Part shown: positions 1 to 8,854 of the stretch, piece by piece
How positions within the stretch are numbered: the first letter of the stretch is position 1
How the letters are laid out: each line of letters begins with the position of its first letter
Assembly (NCBI RefSeq): GCF_000970795.1
Contig: NZ_KQ034028.1
Span: 259,475-323,474, forward strand
Origin: Bombilactobacillus mellifer
GTDB taxonomy: Bacteria > Bacillota > Bacilli > Lactobacillales > Lactobacillaceae
Reading direction: 5' to 3'
Length of the DNA stretch: 64,000 nt
Notes under the pieces: generated by a model
Seen by the model: only the letters and a program-made list of their open reading frames with translations
Told to the model about the DNA's origin: nothing
Databases searched by the model: none
Translations under genes and position numbers: made by a program

Positions 1-2
1 CG

Positions 3-557
3 CTTTATGTTGCTAAAGAGGTGGCTAAAGACTTTGCCATGAAGACTGATCACCAATTTATTCAACCCCAAGATGTTACTGAGAAATTGCAAGAGTTACA
101 GTATTCTCTTATTTTTAGCCAAAAGGAAATTCAAACCGAACAAATTGAGTCAGTTTATGTGGGGCAAGAACGGTTAAGTGTTCATTTAGATAAATTCATG
201 TACCTTGCGAATCAACGAAGTATCACATTTGAGGAGCTGAAGGGATTAAGCTTTGTTGTCATGGACGACATTGGGACGTGGAAGACAATCGTTCAAGATA
301 ATATTCCTAATGCTAAATTCCTCTACCAAGCCCAGCGGGATTCGTTAAATGAAATTACCAAGTATACGAAGTTTCCCTATTTTACTACTAACATTACAAA
401 TTTAACTGATGAAAGTAAGATTTCTGACATTGATCGCGTCCAGATACCGATTACTGATAGTACTGCTGCAATGCCTTTTTATGCCTCTTACTTAAAAATC
501 CAGCATTCGAGTTTAAAGCCAATTGTAAAGAGGATCCTTGAAATATGGCCACAATAA
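3..557 (+). CDS. LysR-type regulator, C-terminal substrate-binding part (5' truncated by window)
   Basis: The frame is already open at base 3 and runs through the first possible internal start (GTG at 21), so the true start lies before the window. The visible protein resembles the C-terminal effector-binding half of a LysR-family transcription regulator: alternating short beta strands and helices, a segment with FEELKGLSFVVMDDIG, and a final helix ending in KRILEIWPQ. The DNA-binding domain is not visible. It would bind DNA near a neighbouring promoter and respond to a small molecule. The target is unknown because the upstream context is missing. The family call is by overall pattern, not by a decisive motif. 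Confidence 0.55.
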   Translation, partial: LYVAKEVAKDFAMKTDHQFIQPQDVTEKLQELQYSLIFSQKEIQTEQIESVYVGQERLSVHLDKFMYLANQRSITFEELKGLSFVVMDDIGTWKTIVQDNIPNAKFLYQAQRDSLNEITKYTKFPYFTTNITNLTDESKISDIDRVQIPITDSTAAMPFYASYLKIQHSSLKPIVKRILEIWPQ

Positions 558-686
558 TTTATATTATTGAATCGGCTTGGGTTACTTGATCAGCTGATCA
601 AGTGCAAGGTGAGGTATCGTTGGGCTTAAAACAGTTTATTAAAGATATTCATTGCATAGCTTAGCTCCTTTCAGGATATAAGAAAA

Positions 687-931
687 TCATCTACTAAAGA
701 AACCAATTTTATTATTAAATTGTTCTTTGGTAAGGGTTGAATAGTCAGTAGGTACACGTTTAATAGTATTTTTAAAGGGAATTCCTTGTTGATTAACTAC
801 CTGTTGTAAGAACATATTAAATGCAGTTGTCATTGGAACTTTTAATTGGGCTAATACTGATTCAGCTTTCTTTTTTCATTCTGGTAAAACGCTAGTGAAG
901 ACACTTGAGGTTTTCTTTTTTGCGGTGCCAT
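687..931 (-). pseudogene. RelB/DinJ-family antitoxin remnant, frameshifted
   Basis: Reading the minus strand from the ATG at 931 gives MAPQKRKPQVSSLAFYQNEK. A one-base shift then leads into a frame with KKAESVLAQLKVPMTTAFNM and FLQQVVNQQGIPF, the typical DinJ/RelB ribbon-helix-helix core and its conserved end (FL.QV..Q.GIPF). The total length, 245 bases, is not a multiple of three, which fits a single indel. An intact protein would neutralise a YafQ/RelE-type mRNA interferase. No toxin frame is visible downstream (558-686), so this is a dead toxin-antitoxin fragment, typical of mobile-element borders. Confidence 0.6.
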
Positions 932-1154
932 AATATTCCTATCTTGTTTTAAAACTATTTTAGAATTTTTGTCATACTGTAGAAATAGTTTGCACTCATA
1001 ACATCAATCATCTGTGACTGTAATAATCCGAGTCACTATATATTCATCACGACTAGCACCAAAACTAACGAAATAAAAGCGCTGATCGTGCGGAGTTTTG
1101 TATTTGAATAAGTTTTCATATCAATTAAGATTTGCTTTATTAAAAAATTACTAC
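932..1154. other. intergenic, decayed
   Basis: No intact gene. On the minus strand a short open stretch reads FKYKTPHDQRFYFVSFGASR and continues about 14 residues to a TGA near 1009, without a convincing start or ribosome site. It may be the tail of a lost mobile-element gene. I cannot assign it to a family. Confidence 0.3.
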
Positions 1155-1189
1155 AAAAATAGGTAGTCGCTATCGACTACCTATTTTTT
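1155..1189 (-). terminator. Rho-independent terminator of the minus-strand three-gene module
   Basis: Perfect stem AAATAGGTAGTCG / CGACTACCTATTT with a 4-nt loop. On the minus strand it is followed by a T-run, just after the stop of the DUF2815 gene. Confidence 0.85.
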
Positions 1190-1192
1190 GAT

Positions 1193-1747
1193 TTAATCAG
1201 AGAAATCTTTATCACTGTTGTCGTAAATGACGGTAAAGTCATCACTGGCACGTGCATGATCACCTAAAGACTTACCATCACGGATTTTTTGAATATTGCC
1301 AAGGCCACAAGCAATGCCACGATTACCGTTGATATTAAAGGCATAGAAGTTAACAGATACACGAGCATAGCAGCCACTATAGACTTCGTTGTGATCGAGA
1401 ATTGGCTGGATATGCTTATCCACAATTTGTGGTGCTGTAATGGAGGCAGCATAGATGAAATAGCTATCCTGGTAGGCTGAATCATTACGCTCAAGATCGC
1501 CGTCGCGCAAGGGTAATTTGAGAGAAGCCTTATTGTAAGACTTCTTACCACCTAACTTACCAACTCCTTCTCTGATAGCGACATTGATGGCATTTTTAAT
1601 AGCTTTAATTGTCTTTTTATCCGATTTGGGAATGATTAGACTAACCGAATACCTTTTTTTACCTCCGTTGATGTGCTTTGGTTCCCAAACATTAGCGTAT
1701 GCGAGACGTGTATCAATTCCAGTTACTACTTTAGTGTTTTGTGACAT
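1193..1747 (-). CDS. DUF2815 family single-stranded-DNA-binding protein (phage type)
   Basis: 184 aa. The layout (N-terminal RLAYANVWEPKHINGGKKRY, a central SLKLPLRDGD, then YIYAAS-like and GCYARVSVNFYAFN near the end) matches DUF2815 proteins, annotated as phage ssDNA-binding proteins with an OB-like fold. Their role is to coat single-stranded DNA during phage or element replication or recombination. The tail is acidic (DNSDKDFSD), as in many SSB-type proteins. An excellent ribosome site (AAGGAGG, 9 nt before ATG) overlaps the end of the upstream gene, so the two are translationally coupled. It is the last gene of a minus-strand unit ending in a strong hairpin. No other phage structural or replication gene is nearby, so it is a remnant or satellite module. 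Confidence 0.75.
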   Translation of the reverse strand: MSQNTKVVTGIDTRLAYANVWEPKHINGGKKRYSVSLIIPKSDKKTIKAIKNAINVAIREGVGKLGGKKSYNKASLKLPLRDGDLERNDSAYQDSYFIYAASITAPQIVDKHIQPILDHNEVYSGCYARVSVNFYAFNINGNRGIACGLGNIQKIRDGKSLGDHARASDDFTVIYDNSDKDFSD

Positions 1748-1748
1748 A

Positions 1749-2036
1749 TTATTTTACCTCCTTAAGTTCTTTGTTCGTTTTATTTACCAATGTTTTAGAG
1801 CCAGTATGAATTTGATACTGTGTGGAAATCATGGAATCAGTAGCTTCAACAATTTTAACAACAGTTGTTTCATTCTTCATAACACTCATTGGCTTCCTCC
1901 GATAATTAATCATCCAGTAGCGCGATTTGCCAAATAGCCAACATGGTACTCGTCCATGAAACATAATGCGAAGTATGTTAACGACAGCATCTTGAGGGAG
2001 ATGTTTGTTAACGCTAATTAATACTTTATTAATCAT
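1749..2036 (-). CDS. hypothetical protein of the mobile-element module
   Basis: About 95 aa, unrecognised. I chose the start MINKVLISVN at 2036 because it has AAAGGA nine bases upstream; the frame is open 13 codons further back without a better site. The protein is basic, has no clear membrane segment or signal, and contains WLFGKSRYWMINYRRKPMSV in its middle. Its stop lies one base before the ATG of the DUF2815 gene, so both are translated from one message. The position beside an ssDNA-binding protein suggests a role in element replication, but nothing in the sequence demonstrates it. Confidence 0.6.
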   Translation of the reverse strand: MINKVLISVNKHLPQDAVVNILRIMFHGRVPCWLFGKSRYWMINYRRKPMSVMKNETTVVKIVEATDSMISTQYQIHTGSKTLVNKTNKELKEVK

Positions 2037-2098
2037 TTTATCAAGTCCTTTCATTGGGTTTAGTGAAATCTTCATAACACCTATTTGCCAGTTATCAA

Positions 2099-2129
2099 AA
2101 AAAAGTGAACCAATTTTGGCTCACTTTTC
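2099..2129 (-). terminator. Rho-independent terminator after the sigma-like gene
   Basis: Stem AAAAGTGA..CC / GG.TCACTTTT around AATTTT, with a T-run on the minus strand directly downstream of the stop at 2135. Confidence 0.75.
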
Positions 2130-2134
2130 TCTAA

Positions 2135-2653
2135 TTAATTTTGAACGCCATAATACTGACGTAATTTTTTGAGTGCTGTCTTAACATGACGTCCAGCCAT
2201 GGCCTTGCTAATGCCCATCTTCTTAGCAATTTGATTTTTCTTAATGCCGTTGCAGTAGTATTGTGTGACTGCATACCTTTGATTGCTAGTCAGGTTAGCT
2301 AAAGCATTTGGCAATTGATTAGCTAGCTGATTCCAATTATATTGGTCTTCTTTTTCAGTGATTTTGTCGAGTATGGTATTTTTATCATAAACCGAGGCAA
2401 CTTCGATAGCCCTTCGGTCCACTAAGGTATCCATCATATTTATATCTTGGTTGACTAAATCTTTCTTGAAAAATTTATCTTGGTGTCGTTCATTACGATG
2501 ATCAGAATTGTATTGTTGATGGTCGAAATCAAAAATGACATTTCCCACTGCTTTCGTGATTACCACAGTCTGGTTGCTCATTTTCTTTACACGTATGATT
2601 AACTTATCATCTTTCTGTCCTACTAATTTGTACTCGTTATTATTAAAACTCAT
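2135..2653 (-). CDS. sigma-70 region 4-like helix-turn-helix protein
   Basis: 172 aa. The last 60 residues form a sigma-70 region 4 type helix-turn-helix: LTSNQRYAVTQYYCNGIKKN followed by QIAKKMGISKAMAGRHVKTA and LKKLRQYY. The first 110 residues have no recognisable sigma region 2, so it is probably not a complete housekeeping-type sigma factor. Small proteins of this kind occur in Gram-positive conjugative elements and prophages as regulators of element genes. It has its own terminator and lies upstream of the unknown gene/DUF2815 pair on the same strand. The ATG follows a weak GGAGG-like site (ACGGAGGTCATTTT). Its target promoter is not identifiable. Confidence 0.65.
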   Translation of the reverse strand: MSFNNNEYKLVGQKDDKLIIRVKKMSNQTVVITKAVGNVIFDFDHQQYNSDHRNERHQDKFFKKDLVNQDINMMDTLVDRRAIEVASVYDKNTILDKITEKEDQYNWNQLANQLPNALANLTSNQRYAVTQYYCNGIKKNQIAKKMGISKAMAGRHVKTALKKLRQYYGVQN

Positions 2654-2931
2654 AAAATGACCTCCGTATTGAATTTCCCAAGCTAAGGAATCGAAGGTAT
2701 ATGAAAGGCCACATGAAAGGCAGCATTAAACAGGCCTAAACGATAAGATCGCTTGGGTACTGCAGCCTTCCTTCCGATGGTTGGTCACAGAAAGATTGTT
2801 TGAATAATAAGATAGAAATGTCGGAAAATAATCACGTCTGAATATTCGTTTCTACCTTTAGTGAAAATGATAGGTGATTTTGATCTTTATAAAAACGCTA
2901 TTCAAACTCTAAAAAGCTCAAATTTTGCTAC

Positions 2932-2959
2932 AAAAAAAGCGCCCTTGTGAATAGGCGCT
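2932..2959 (-). terminator. hairpin terminator, orphan
   Basis: Stem AGCGCC / GGCGCT with a T7 tract on the minus strand. No minus-strand gene lies immediately upstream of it, so it may be left over from a lost gene or may insulate the hamAB promoter. Confidence 0.6.
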
Positions 2960-2982
2960 AGATCTGAATAGTAATAATGTAT

Positions 2983-2988
2983 TATAAT
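2983..2988 (+). promoter_or_regulatory. probable -10 box of hamAB
   Basis: TATAAT 42 bases before the chosen hamA start. No good -35 hexamer is found at the usual distance, so the promoter may be weak or need an activator. Confidence 0.4.
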
Positions 2989-3029
2989 TAAAAGAAATAT
3001 ATAATGCATAAATATAACGGGTGATATCT

Positions 3030-4445
3030 ATGGTGAAACTAAAATTTGGGAGTTTGCTATCTGGTTTTTGGGCTTGCTCTAATATGACGCAATGTGCAGC
3101 CTGTGATCACTTATTTAAATTAGTTAATTCTAATTATGATGTACAAGAGGGAGTTGCTACGAAAATGAAAAACTGTTTAGCTTCTTTACCTCGTGATATA
3201 GCACAAAAAATTTATTATATTGAAGAGGATGATGAATTCGTTGAAAATATTCAAAATGATATTGTTCCTCTAATAACAAAGCCGTTGCCTTTTATTGCTT
3301 TTATTATCGATTGCTTGAGAAAAGATAGTAGTTTAAATGATGACAAGTCAATTGGAATGAAATCTAAAAGGTATTATTTAAAGTGTAAATCCTTTGATCT
3401 AGCAAAAACTATAGCAGACTTTTTATTCTTTACCATTATACAAAATGATAATCGGGATTCAGAAACACACGAATACATAAAACGTCTTTCTAAATCAAAA
3501 ATTAATTCCTTTAATACAAAAGGATTGTCATTGATAAAAGCGAGCAGTCCACCAAAAAATTTTGATCTTACATCTTCTAATGATAATTTTGATTCTGTAT
3601 TTGAAGAAGTTTGTGTTGGTAATCTTAACATCCCAAATCCTAATAATATTCATGGCTTTAAATTGAAAAATAATCTATATGAAGCAGATTACACACAGTT
3701 AATTGAATTACTACAAAATAATATTTGTAATTACGTTTATTCTCGAGCTGAGATAGATCAGCTAAAAAAACACATTGATTTCGCAGATGTCCAACGAAAA
3801 ACTTTATTAGCGGCTTCCAAGCTAAATATCCAAAGCAGTACTTTAGGGGATTTGTTAACTTATCTTTTTATTGAAAACGAAGAGAAAGCACCCAAATTAA
3901 TGAGTAAAATCGAGTTTAATAATTACAAAAATGATTTTGATGGCATCTACCTAAAGAAAATTAATGATAGTTATCAGATTATATTAGGAGCATCCAAAAT
4001 ACATTCTTCGATCCACGATGGCATCTTAGACGCAGTAGAAAGAATCCGTACATTGATTTCACAATCGTTTCATCCTTCTGTATTGGTATCAGATTTTAAT
4101 TTTAATAGAAGATTTTCTGTAGATGATATAAAAGCACTGAAACAAATATTTATTCCTATGCATCCTCAATATGAGCTTGAGGTTAAGGGATTTGGAATTT
4201 TCATAGGGTATTCGATGAATTTATCGTGCGATATTAATTCGCTATCCAGTAAAGAAGCGCGGATAGCAATTAATTCTCAAATTCATGAAGACTTAAAAAG
4301 TACAATTTTTCAATTAAATAAAGCTATTGAGGACAGAAAAATTCAGCAGTATTCGTACTATGTTTATTTATTACCATTTAATGATGCGGTAAATACAAGT
4401 AAGAAAATAATGGAAAAGGTATTAGGAAAAAATGAAAACAACTAA
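3030..4445 (+). CDS. hamA: Hachiman defence protein HamA (DUF1837), atypical active site
   Basis: 471 aa from the ATG at 3030, preceded by GGTGAT close to the start; a GTG at 3021 is the alternative. Residue numbers below count from the GTG. The C-terminal half carries the DUF1837 layout: GDLLTYLF (275-282), LMSKIEFNNYKNDFDGIYL (catalytic-type Asp about 307), then YQIILGASKIH (319-328) and a helix. DUF1837 HamA/AbpA proteins are PD-(D/E)xK-like nuclease effectors that act with a helicase partner to degrade DNA on infection. In the relatives I know this strand reads GExK; here it is G-A-S-K, so the acidic residue is missing while Lys326 is kept. About 200 N-terminal residues have no recognised domain but include C19, C25 and C28. 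The gene overlaps hamB by 14 bases. Pairing with a Ski2-type helicase makes the Hachiman/AbpAB assignment likely. Confidence 0.75.
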   Translation: MVKLKFGSLLSGFWACSNMTQCAACDHLFKLVNSNYDVQEGVATKMKNCLASLPRDIAQKIYYIEEDDEFVENIQNDIVPLITKPLPFIAFIIDCLRKDSSLNDDKSIGMKSKRYYLKCKSFDLAKTIADFLFFTIIQNDNRDSETHEYIKRLSKSKINSFNTKGLSLIKASSPPKNFDLTSSNDNFDSVFEEVCVGNLNIPNPNNIHGFKLKNNLYEADYTQLIELLQNNICNYVYSRAEIDQLKKHIDFADVQRKTLLAASKLNIQSSTLGDLLTYLFIENEEKAPKLMSKIEFNNYKNDFDGIYLKKINDSYQIILGASKIHSSIHDGILDAVERIRTLISQSFHPSVLVSDFNFNRRFSVDDIKALKQIFIPMHPQYELEVKGFGIFIGYSMNLSCDINSLSSKEARIAINSQIHEDLKSTIFQLNKAIEDRKIQQYSYYVYLLPFNDAVNTSKKIMEKVLGKNENN

Positions 4446-7026
4446 TCGCATAGTAATGCAAGAATTTTTTGGAGATATAATGTCAAATAAATATCTAAAA
4501 GTTCTTTTTTCTAAACTTTTAGATGAATATTCAAATAAAGTTTTTGGTAAAGATTTCCAAATAGATCTATCAGCTAAACGTGATTTGATGCGTTTTGCTG
4601 ATTTACTAGCCCATTCTAGAATGCTTAAAGAATCTAGCTATCATCAAAATTTATCACAGCAAATTATTTTTATGTTAGAAAATATATTTGTCGATGATAT
4701 TTCTATCCAATTTGTTAAGCAAAGAATTCTATTTTCATTAAATAATTATTCTTTTCCAAATAAGGAACTACATACCACACAATCTGGAGATGCACTTCTC
4801 AATTATTTGGTAAATAGTTACAAAAAAGATGAATTAAAAATTCCTGGTTCAGAGAATAAGATTTTTATAGGTGATCAGAAAGAAATTTACGATAAAATGT
4901 CGAGAAACAACCTAAGTTTCTCTGCACCCACGTCAATGGGAAAATCTTTTCTGGCTAGAACATATATTAAAAATGAAATATTGGGTAATAAAAAAAATAA
5001 TTATGCATTTGTCGTTCCAACCAAAGCATTAATCAATGAAATATCAAGTAAAATTATCAACGATTTGGGGAATGGTTTATCTCAAAAAAAATATCGAGTT
5101 ATTAGATCAGTTGGTGAGCTGAACGGGTATAACCAAGGTAATATTTATCATTATATATTTGTTATGACACCTGAGAGACTAATGTACTTACTTATATCAT
5201 TTCCAAGTATAGATTTGCCATTTGTCTTTATTGATGAAGCTCAAAATATCTCCAAACATGATGAAAGATCTGCTTTTTATTACAATCTAATTGACATGTT
5301 GGAAGTAAAACATTCCCGAATTGCATTTGCAGCACCTAACATACCTAATCCTGATATTTATTTAGAATTAATAAGTAACAATGATAAAGAAAAGGATGCT
5401 AGGAGCATAGAATTCTCACCAGTAGTTCAAATACCATTTGTTATCAATTTTATAGATAAAACAATTAAAATATATAATTCCATAAATGAGCACTTTCAAG
5501 CATTAAATAATATAAAAGAAAATACGTTGTTTGATCTAATTGATTCCTTTTCTTATCTGTCGAATAATACAACTCAAAATCTTATTTACTGCAATAAAAT
5601 TGATAATACTATTGGCCTATCAGTGCAGTATGCTGAAAAATTAGAAGATAAAAATGATGTTGAATTGGATAAACTAGCATCAGATATAAAGAGTGAAATA
5701 AATGAAGATTATTATTTAGCCGATTTAGTAAAAAAAGGGGTAGCTTATCATGTTTCCTTTTTGCCTAAAAGAGTAAGAATAAGAATCGAAAAAGAGTATA
5801 GATCAGGTAAAATAAAAAATCTTTTTTCAACTAGTACTTTGATGGAAGGAGTTAATCTTCCTGCTGATAATTTAATTATTACAAGTAATAAAAAGGGGAA
5901 CGCCAACCTAAGCCCTATGGATTTTAGAAATCTTATAGGTCGTACGGGCAGATTGAATCATTCTATGATAGGAAATGTGTTTTTAGCTATAATGCCAGAA
6001 TCATTTTCTGGGAGGTCTAATGAACAAGACTATGTGGAATTGCTTGGATCATCTAACGAAAAACAGAAATTAAATACAGATCTTTTAACTAAAAATGTAG
6101 TATTGCTAGTGAAAATAAGTCTTTTAGAAGGAGATCTTACATTGAAAGTATTTCACAAGCTTTCTAATTGGAAATATAAGACTATTAGAAAGTTTGTACT
6201 GCAATATCTTAATGATATTCAAAATAGTAGGCAAAGCATTGTTAGAAAAAAATTTCAACATTATATAACACATCAAGAGGAACAAGAGATCCTAACTAAA
6301 TTATATGAAAAGTATAACGATAATTTCGATAATGATGTAAATATTTCTACTGATCAGACCAGTAAATTAAAGTTAATGATTAAACAGGGAATGAGATACC
6401 CACGATTTGATGATAATGAACAACTTAATTATCAAGAGGTTCTGAATTTTCTTGATCAGATGGATTCAATATTTAATTGGAAACAGTATGAGAAAGGTAG
6501 AATTGGTAATCCAAATAAGCGCCGTTGGTATGCTGTTATATTAATTCAATGGATATCGGGAGTCGGCTTAAGAAATATTATTAATAAAGCAATCGAATAT
6601 AAACGTTATAATCCTAAAAACGCTATATATCACAATCAAAAATATTATGATTTTAATGATTCTAAGTCGCAAAAAAATATTGTTATTAATGATACATTAA
6701 ATGTTATACAGAACGTATTACTTTTTGACTTTGCGAATTATTTCCTCAGGGTATCGAAAGAATTAAAACATTATTTAAATGTAAAAAACTTGGACAATGA
6801 TTGGTATGAGTTTATCGAATATGGAACTCACGACAAGTTCAGGATTTGGTTACAAAAATGTGGGTATTCCAGAGAATCTGCTTACTATATAGAAAGACAT
6901 CCAGAATTTTTTTATAATGATAATATGTCATATTATTTAAGCAGTATGTTGATTGATGTTGATGATGCTAACCTTAGAGATGAAACTAGGGATATTATGT
7001 ACAATCATCCTGAAATTTTTATATAA
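4432..7026 (+). CDS. hamB: Hachiman defence helicase HamB (superfamily 2, Ski2-like)
   Basis: 864 aa. Helicase motifs are complete: motif I APTSMGKS (165-172), motif Ia VVPTKAL (194-200), MTPERL (245-250), motif II DEAQ (268-271), motif V STSTLMEGVNLPA (466-478) and motif VI NLIGRTGR (500-507). The C-terminal 350 residues are specific to this family and have no known domain by eye. In Hachiman systems HamB holds HamA inactive and senses damaged or abnormal DNA ends. Translation starts at 4432 (AGGA upstream, overlapping hamA) or at an ATG at 4480 with a better GGAG site. The gene is very AT-rich compared with the metabolic genes from 28 kb on, which fits horizontal acquisition. No clear terminator follows. 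Confidence 0.85.
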   Translation: MKTTNRIVMQEFFGDIMSNKYLKVLFSKLLDEYSNKVFGKDFQIDLSAKRDLMRFADLLAHSRMLKESSYHQNLSQQIIFMLENIFVDDISIQFVKQRILFSLNNYSFPNKELHTTQSGDALLNYLVNSYKKDELKIPGSENKIFIGDQKEIYDKMSRNNLSFSAPTSMGKSFLARTYIKNEILGNKKNNYAFVVPTKALINEISSKIINDLGNGLSQKKYRVIRSVGELNGYNQGNIYHYIFVMTPERLMYLLISFPSIDLPFVFIDEAQNISKHDERSAFYYNLIDMLEVKHSRIAFAAPNIPNPDIYLELISNNDKEKDARSIEFSPVVQIPFVINFIDKTIKIYNSINEHFQALNNIKENTLFDLIDSFSYLSNNTTQNLIYCNKIDNTIGLSVQYAEKLEDKNDVELDKLASDIKSEINEDYYLADLVKKGVAYHVSFLPKRVRIRIEKEYRSGKIKNLFSTSTLMEGVNLPADNLIITSNKKGNANLSPMDFRNLIGRTGRLNHSMIGNVFLAIMPESFSGRSNEQDYVELLGSSNEKQKLNTDLLTKNVVLLVKISLLEGDLTLKVFHKLSNWKYKTIRKFVLQYLNDIQNSRQSIVRKKFQHYITHQEEQEILTKLYEKYNDNFDNDVNISTDQTSKLKLMIKQGMRYPRFDDNEQLNYQEVLNFLDQMDSIFNWKQYEKGRIGNPNKRRWYAVILIQWISGVGLRNIINKAIEYKRYNPKNAIYHNQKYYDFNDSKSQKNIVINDTLNVIQNVLLFDFANYFLRVSKELKHYLNVKNLDNDWYEFIEYGTHDKFRIWLQKCGYSRESAYYIERHPEFFYNDNMSYYLSSMLIDVDDANLRDETRDIMYNHPEIFI

Positions 7027-7210
7027 TTTTTATATATTAATTAGAGCTTTTGAAAAAATAGAAGTAACAACGAGAAAATATATAATGAGTTAACAAAAGT
7101 ACAACTTTCAGCCATTATTCATTCAATGAAGTTAGACTATCACTATTTGTCATATTCAGGAAACAAAAGGTCTACTGATTTAGACGCTAATATTTTAGTT
7201 CCAAAATTAA

Positions 7211-7585
7211 AGAAATGATCTATCTACTTAAAAACCTTCCCGATGTAAGAAAAGCCGTCGTTCTTTAACTTATGAAGAAATCAGTGTAGATAACAAATTA
7301 GTTAATTCTGGATTTATTTTTAATAACGAAGCTCGTCATTAGTTAGCTAACTACTATGATGTCGCAAAGTTCTCTTTGAGTATGCAAATGACGATTATTA
7401 AAAAAAGAGCTAAAGCGGAACATGATATACAAGCTACTGTTGGTGATTTAATTCATCAGTAGGAGAAGTGGAATCAAAACCAGACTGCTGGATTTGTAGA
7501 AGAAAAGACTAGCAAGCGGAACAACTTTATTGAAAAAGTTTTGGATAAAGAAATATCCCCTATTTGTTTAAATCAACAGATTTAA
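7211..7585 (+). pseudogene. decayed gene of unknown function with two in-frame amber codons
   Basis: One frame stays coding-like for 125 codons apart from TAG at 7340 and TAG at 7460. It reads RSLTYEEISVDNKLVNSGFI, then after the first TAG LANYYDVAKFSLSMQMTIIK, then after the second EKWNQNQTAGFVEEKTSKRN. Glutamine (CAG) would fit both TAG positions. I do not recognise the family. Genuine genes in this window end in TAG (for example at 9190), so stop reassignment is unlikely and this is best read as a dead accessory gene. Confidence 0.5.
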
Positions 7586-8443
7586 TTAAGAAAATTGAAA
7601 TAGTGATTTAACTAGTTTTTAAATTCACAAATACTAATGCTGTCTTCAGTAAAAGTAACTGGTTGATTTTTCGGGAAAATTATTACAAATAAAGTAGGGA
7701 ATATTAAATTTTGAGTTTTAACTGAAAGGTCCTTCAGTTAATTTACTGTAAAATTTATCTTGTATAATTTAGTTATTACAGATCAGAATAAATGACTCAA
7801 AATGTTATTATGAAATATCATTTTGGAATTAGTAGTATTGGTTTAAGTATTAATAGGCAAGTTTTATTTTTACCCAGAATTGAAAGTGTGTATTATGCGA
7901 TAAAAAATATCCGTAATAATGACTTAAGAAGTCACGCCTAATTGGAGACTAATATATATAGAAAGTAATAGTATTCAAGTTGAATCATAACGATATTTAA
8001 AATCAGCACTAGGTTGAGTTGAGTGATTATCTGTTATCTTTATATCTCTAACATTGCCAACTCTTATGATAGCAAAATAGCAACTTATGTATGAATTTAC
8101 AAAAATTAAATCGCTAGATACTTTGTATTACTGAATGCATACAAAAAGTTTATTAAAAAGATCTCTTGTATTAAAAGCATGTGTATCAACAATCAAGTTA
8201 ATTATGATTTTGTTAAGAAACAAATTTATAGCTTTATTTGCCATTATTCATTTTACAAAAAAATCCCAAAATATTAAAGCACTAGTATCTTCCTCAGTAG
8301 TAGTAAATGAATCATTATTATTTTAAATGTTGAGAATTGATTTAAAAATCAGTTTGAATTATTTGTCTTAATGCAGTGCTTAGTAATAAAATTCAGGCAG
8401 TTCCAATTTTAATTACTAGTATTTAATCCGACTAGCAAATGGG
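7586..8443. other. accessory intergenic region with decayed frames
   Basis: No reliable gene. A 49-codon frame (ATG 7792 to TAA 7941, beginning MTQNVIMKYHFGISSIG) follows a promoter-like stretch duplicated upstream of the type IIL RM gene (see 7750-7768); it may be the stub of a lost gene. Other short frames here (for example 8135-8326) show no ribosome site or protein-like composition. Confidence 0.4.
7750..7768 (+). repeat. 19-bp promoter-containing repeat, copy 1
   Basis: AAAATTTATCTTGTATAAT, identical to 10566-10584. It contains a TATAAT -10 box, so it is probably a duplicated promoter. Confidence 0.6.
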
Positions 8444-8452
8444 GTGCGGCAA

Positions 8453-8854
8453 ATGTTGCAATGGCAAGAAGAGTGGGCTTATAACAAATACTGGGTCATG
8501 GCGCACTCCCAACAATGTTACGAACAGATTCGTCGATTAGCTAAAAACAACGAGTGGTCAGACCAAAAAGCGGCTGCCTTTCACCGTTTATTAGACACAG
8601 CAGCCCACCAAGCACCGACCACGCAGACTTTAACTAATACCTATCAACATGTTTGGGGTTATTTTAAGAAAATCTGCACCGCGCAAGAAAAACAAACTTA
8701 TTTACACTTACTACAAACATTATCCCCACAAGCTGATGATTTAGGACCATTTTTAGGTTATTTAGCTAGTAAATATCAAGTTACTTATTTGTTGAATTCA
8801 CGTTTAATTCAGGAGTCTAAAAGTAAATCATGCGCTTATGGCATCAAGAATTAA
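8453..8854 (+). CDS. DUF1722 (YbgA-type) protein
   Basis: 133 aa from the ATG at 8453; a GTG at 8444 is an alternative. Hallmarks of DUF1722 are present: WAYNKYWVMAHSQQCYEQIR, TLTNTYQHVWGYFKKICTAQ and KYQVTYLLNSRLIQ. The biochemical role of DUF1722 is not established; in other bacteria it is found alone or fused to DUF523 and near photolyase or glycosylase genes, which suggests a DNA-repair link. Its last 25 bases overlap the next gene, a pyrimidine-dimer glycosylase-like protein, so the two are co-translated. The better codon use and lower AT here compared with 3-8 kb suggest resident chromosome rather than island DNA. Confidence 0.75.
   Translation: MLQWQEEWAYNKYWVMAHSQQCYEQIRRLAKNNEWSDQKAAAFHRLLDTAAHQAPTTQTLTNTYQHVWGYFKKICTAQEKQTYLHLLQTLSPQADDLGPFLGYLASKYQVTYLLNSRLIQESKSKSCAYGIKN

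Larger units (their letters stand above)
2654..3029. other. intergenic upstream of hamA
   Basis: No gene seen. It contains a terminator-like hairpin (2932-2959) that reads correctly only on the minus strand, and a TATAAT (2983-2988) that probably starts hamAB transcription. The rest shows no coding frame of interest. Confidence 0.4.

Noticed and set aside
1584-1937. 117-codon plus-strand frame
   Set aside because: Antisense to two coupled minus-strand genes with good ribosome sites.
8135-8326. 63-codon plus-strand frame as a gene
   Set aside because: No ribosome site, composition not protein-like, in a decayed stretch.
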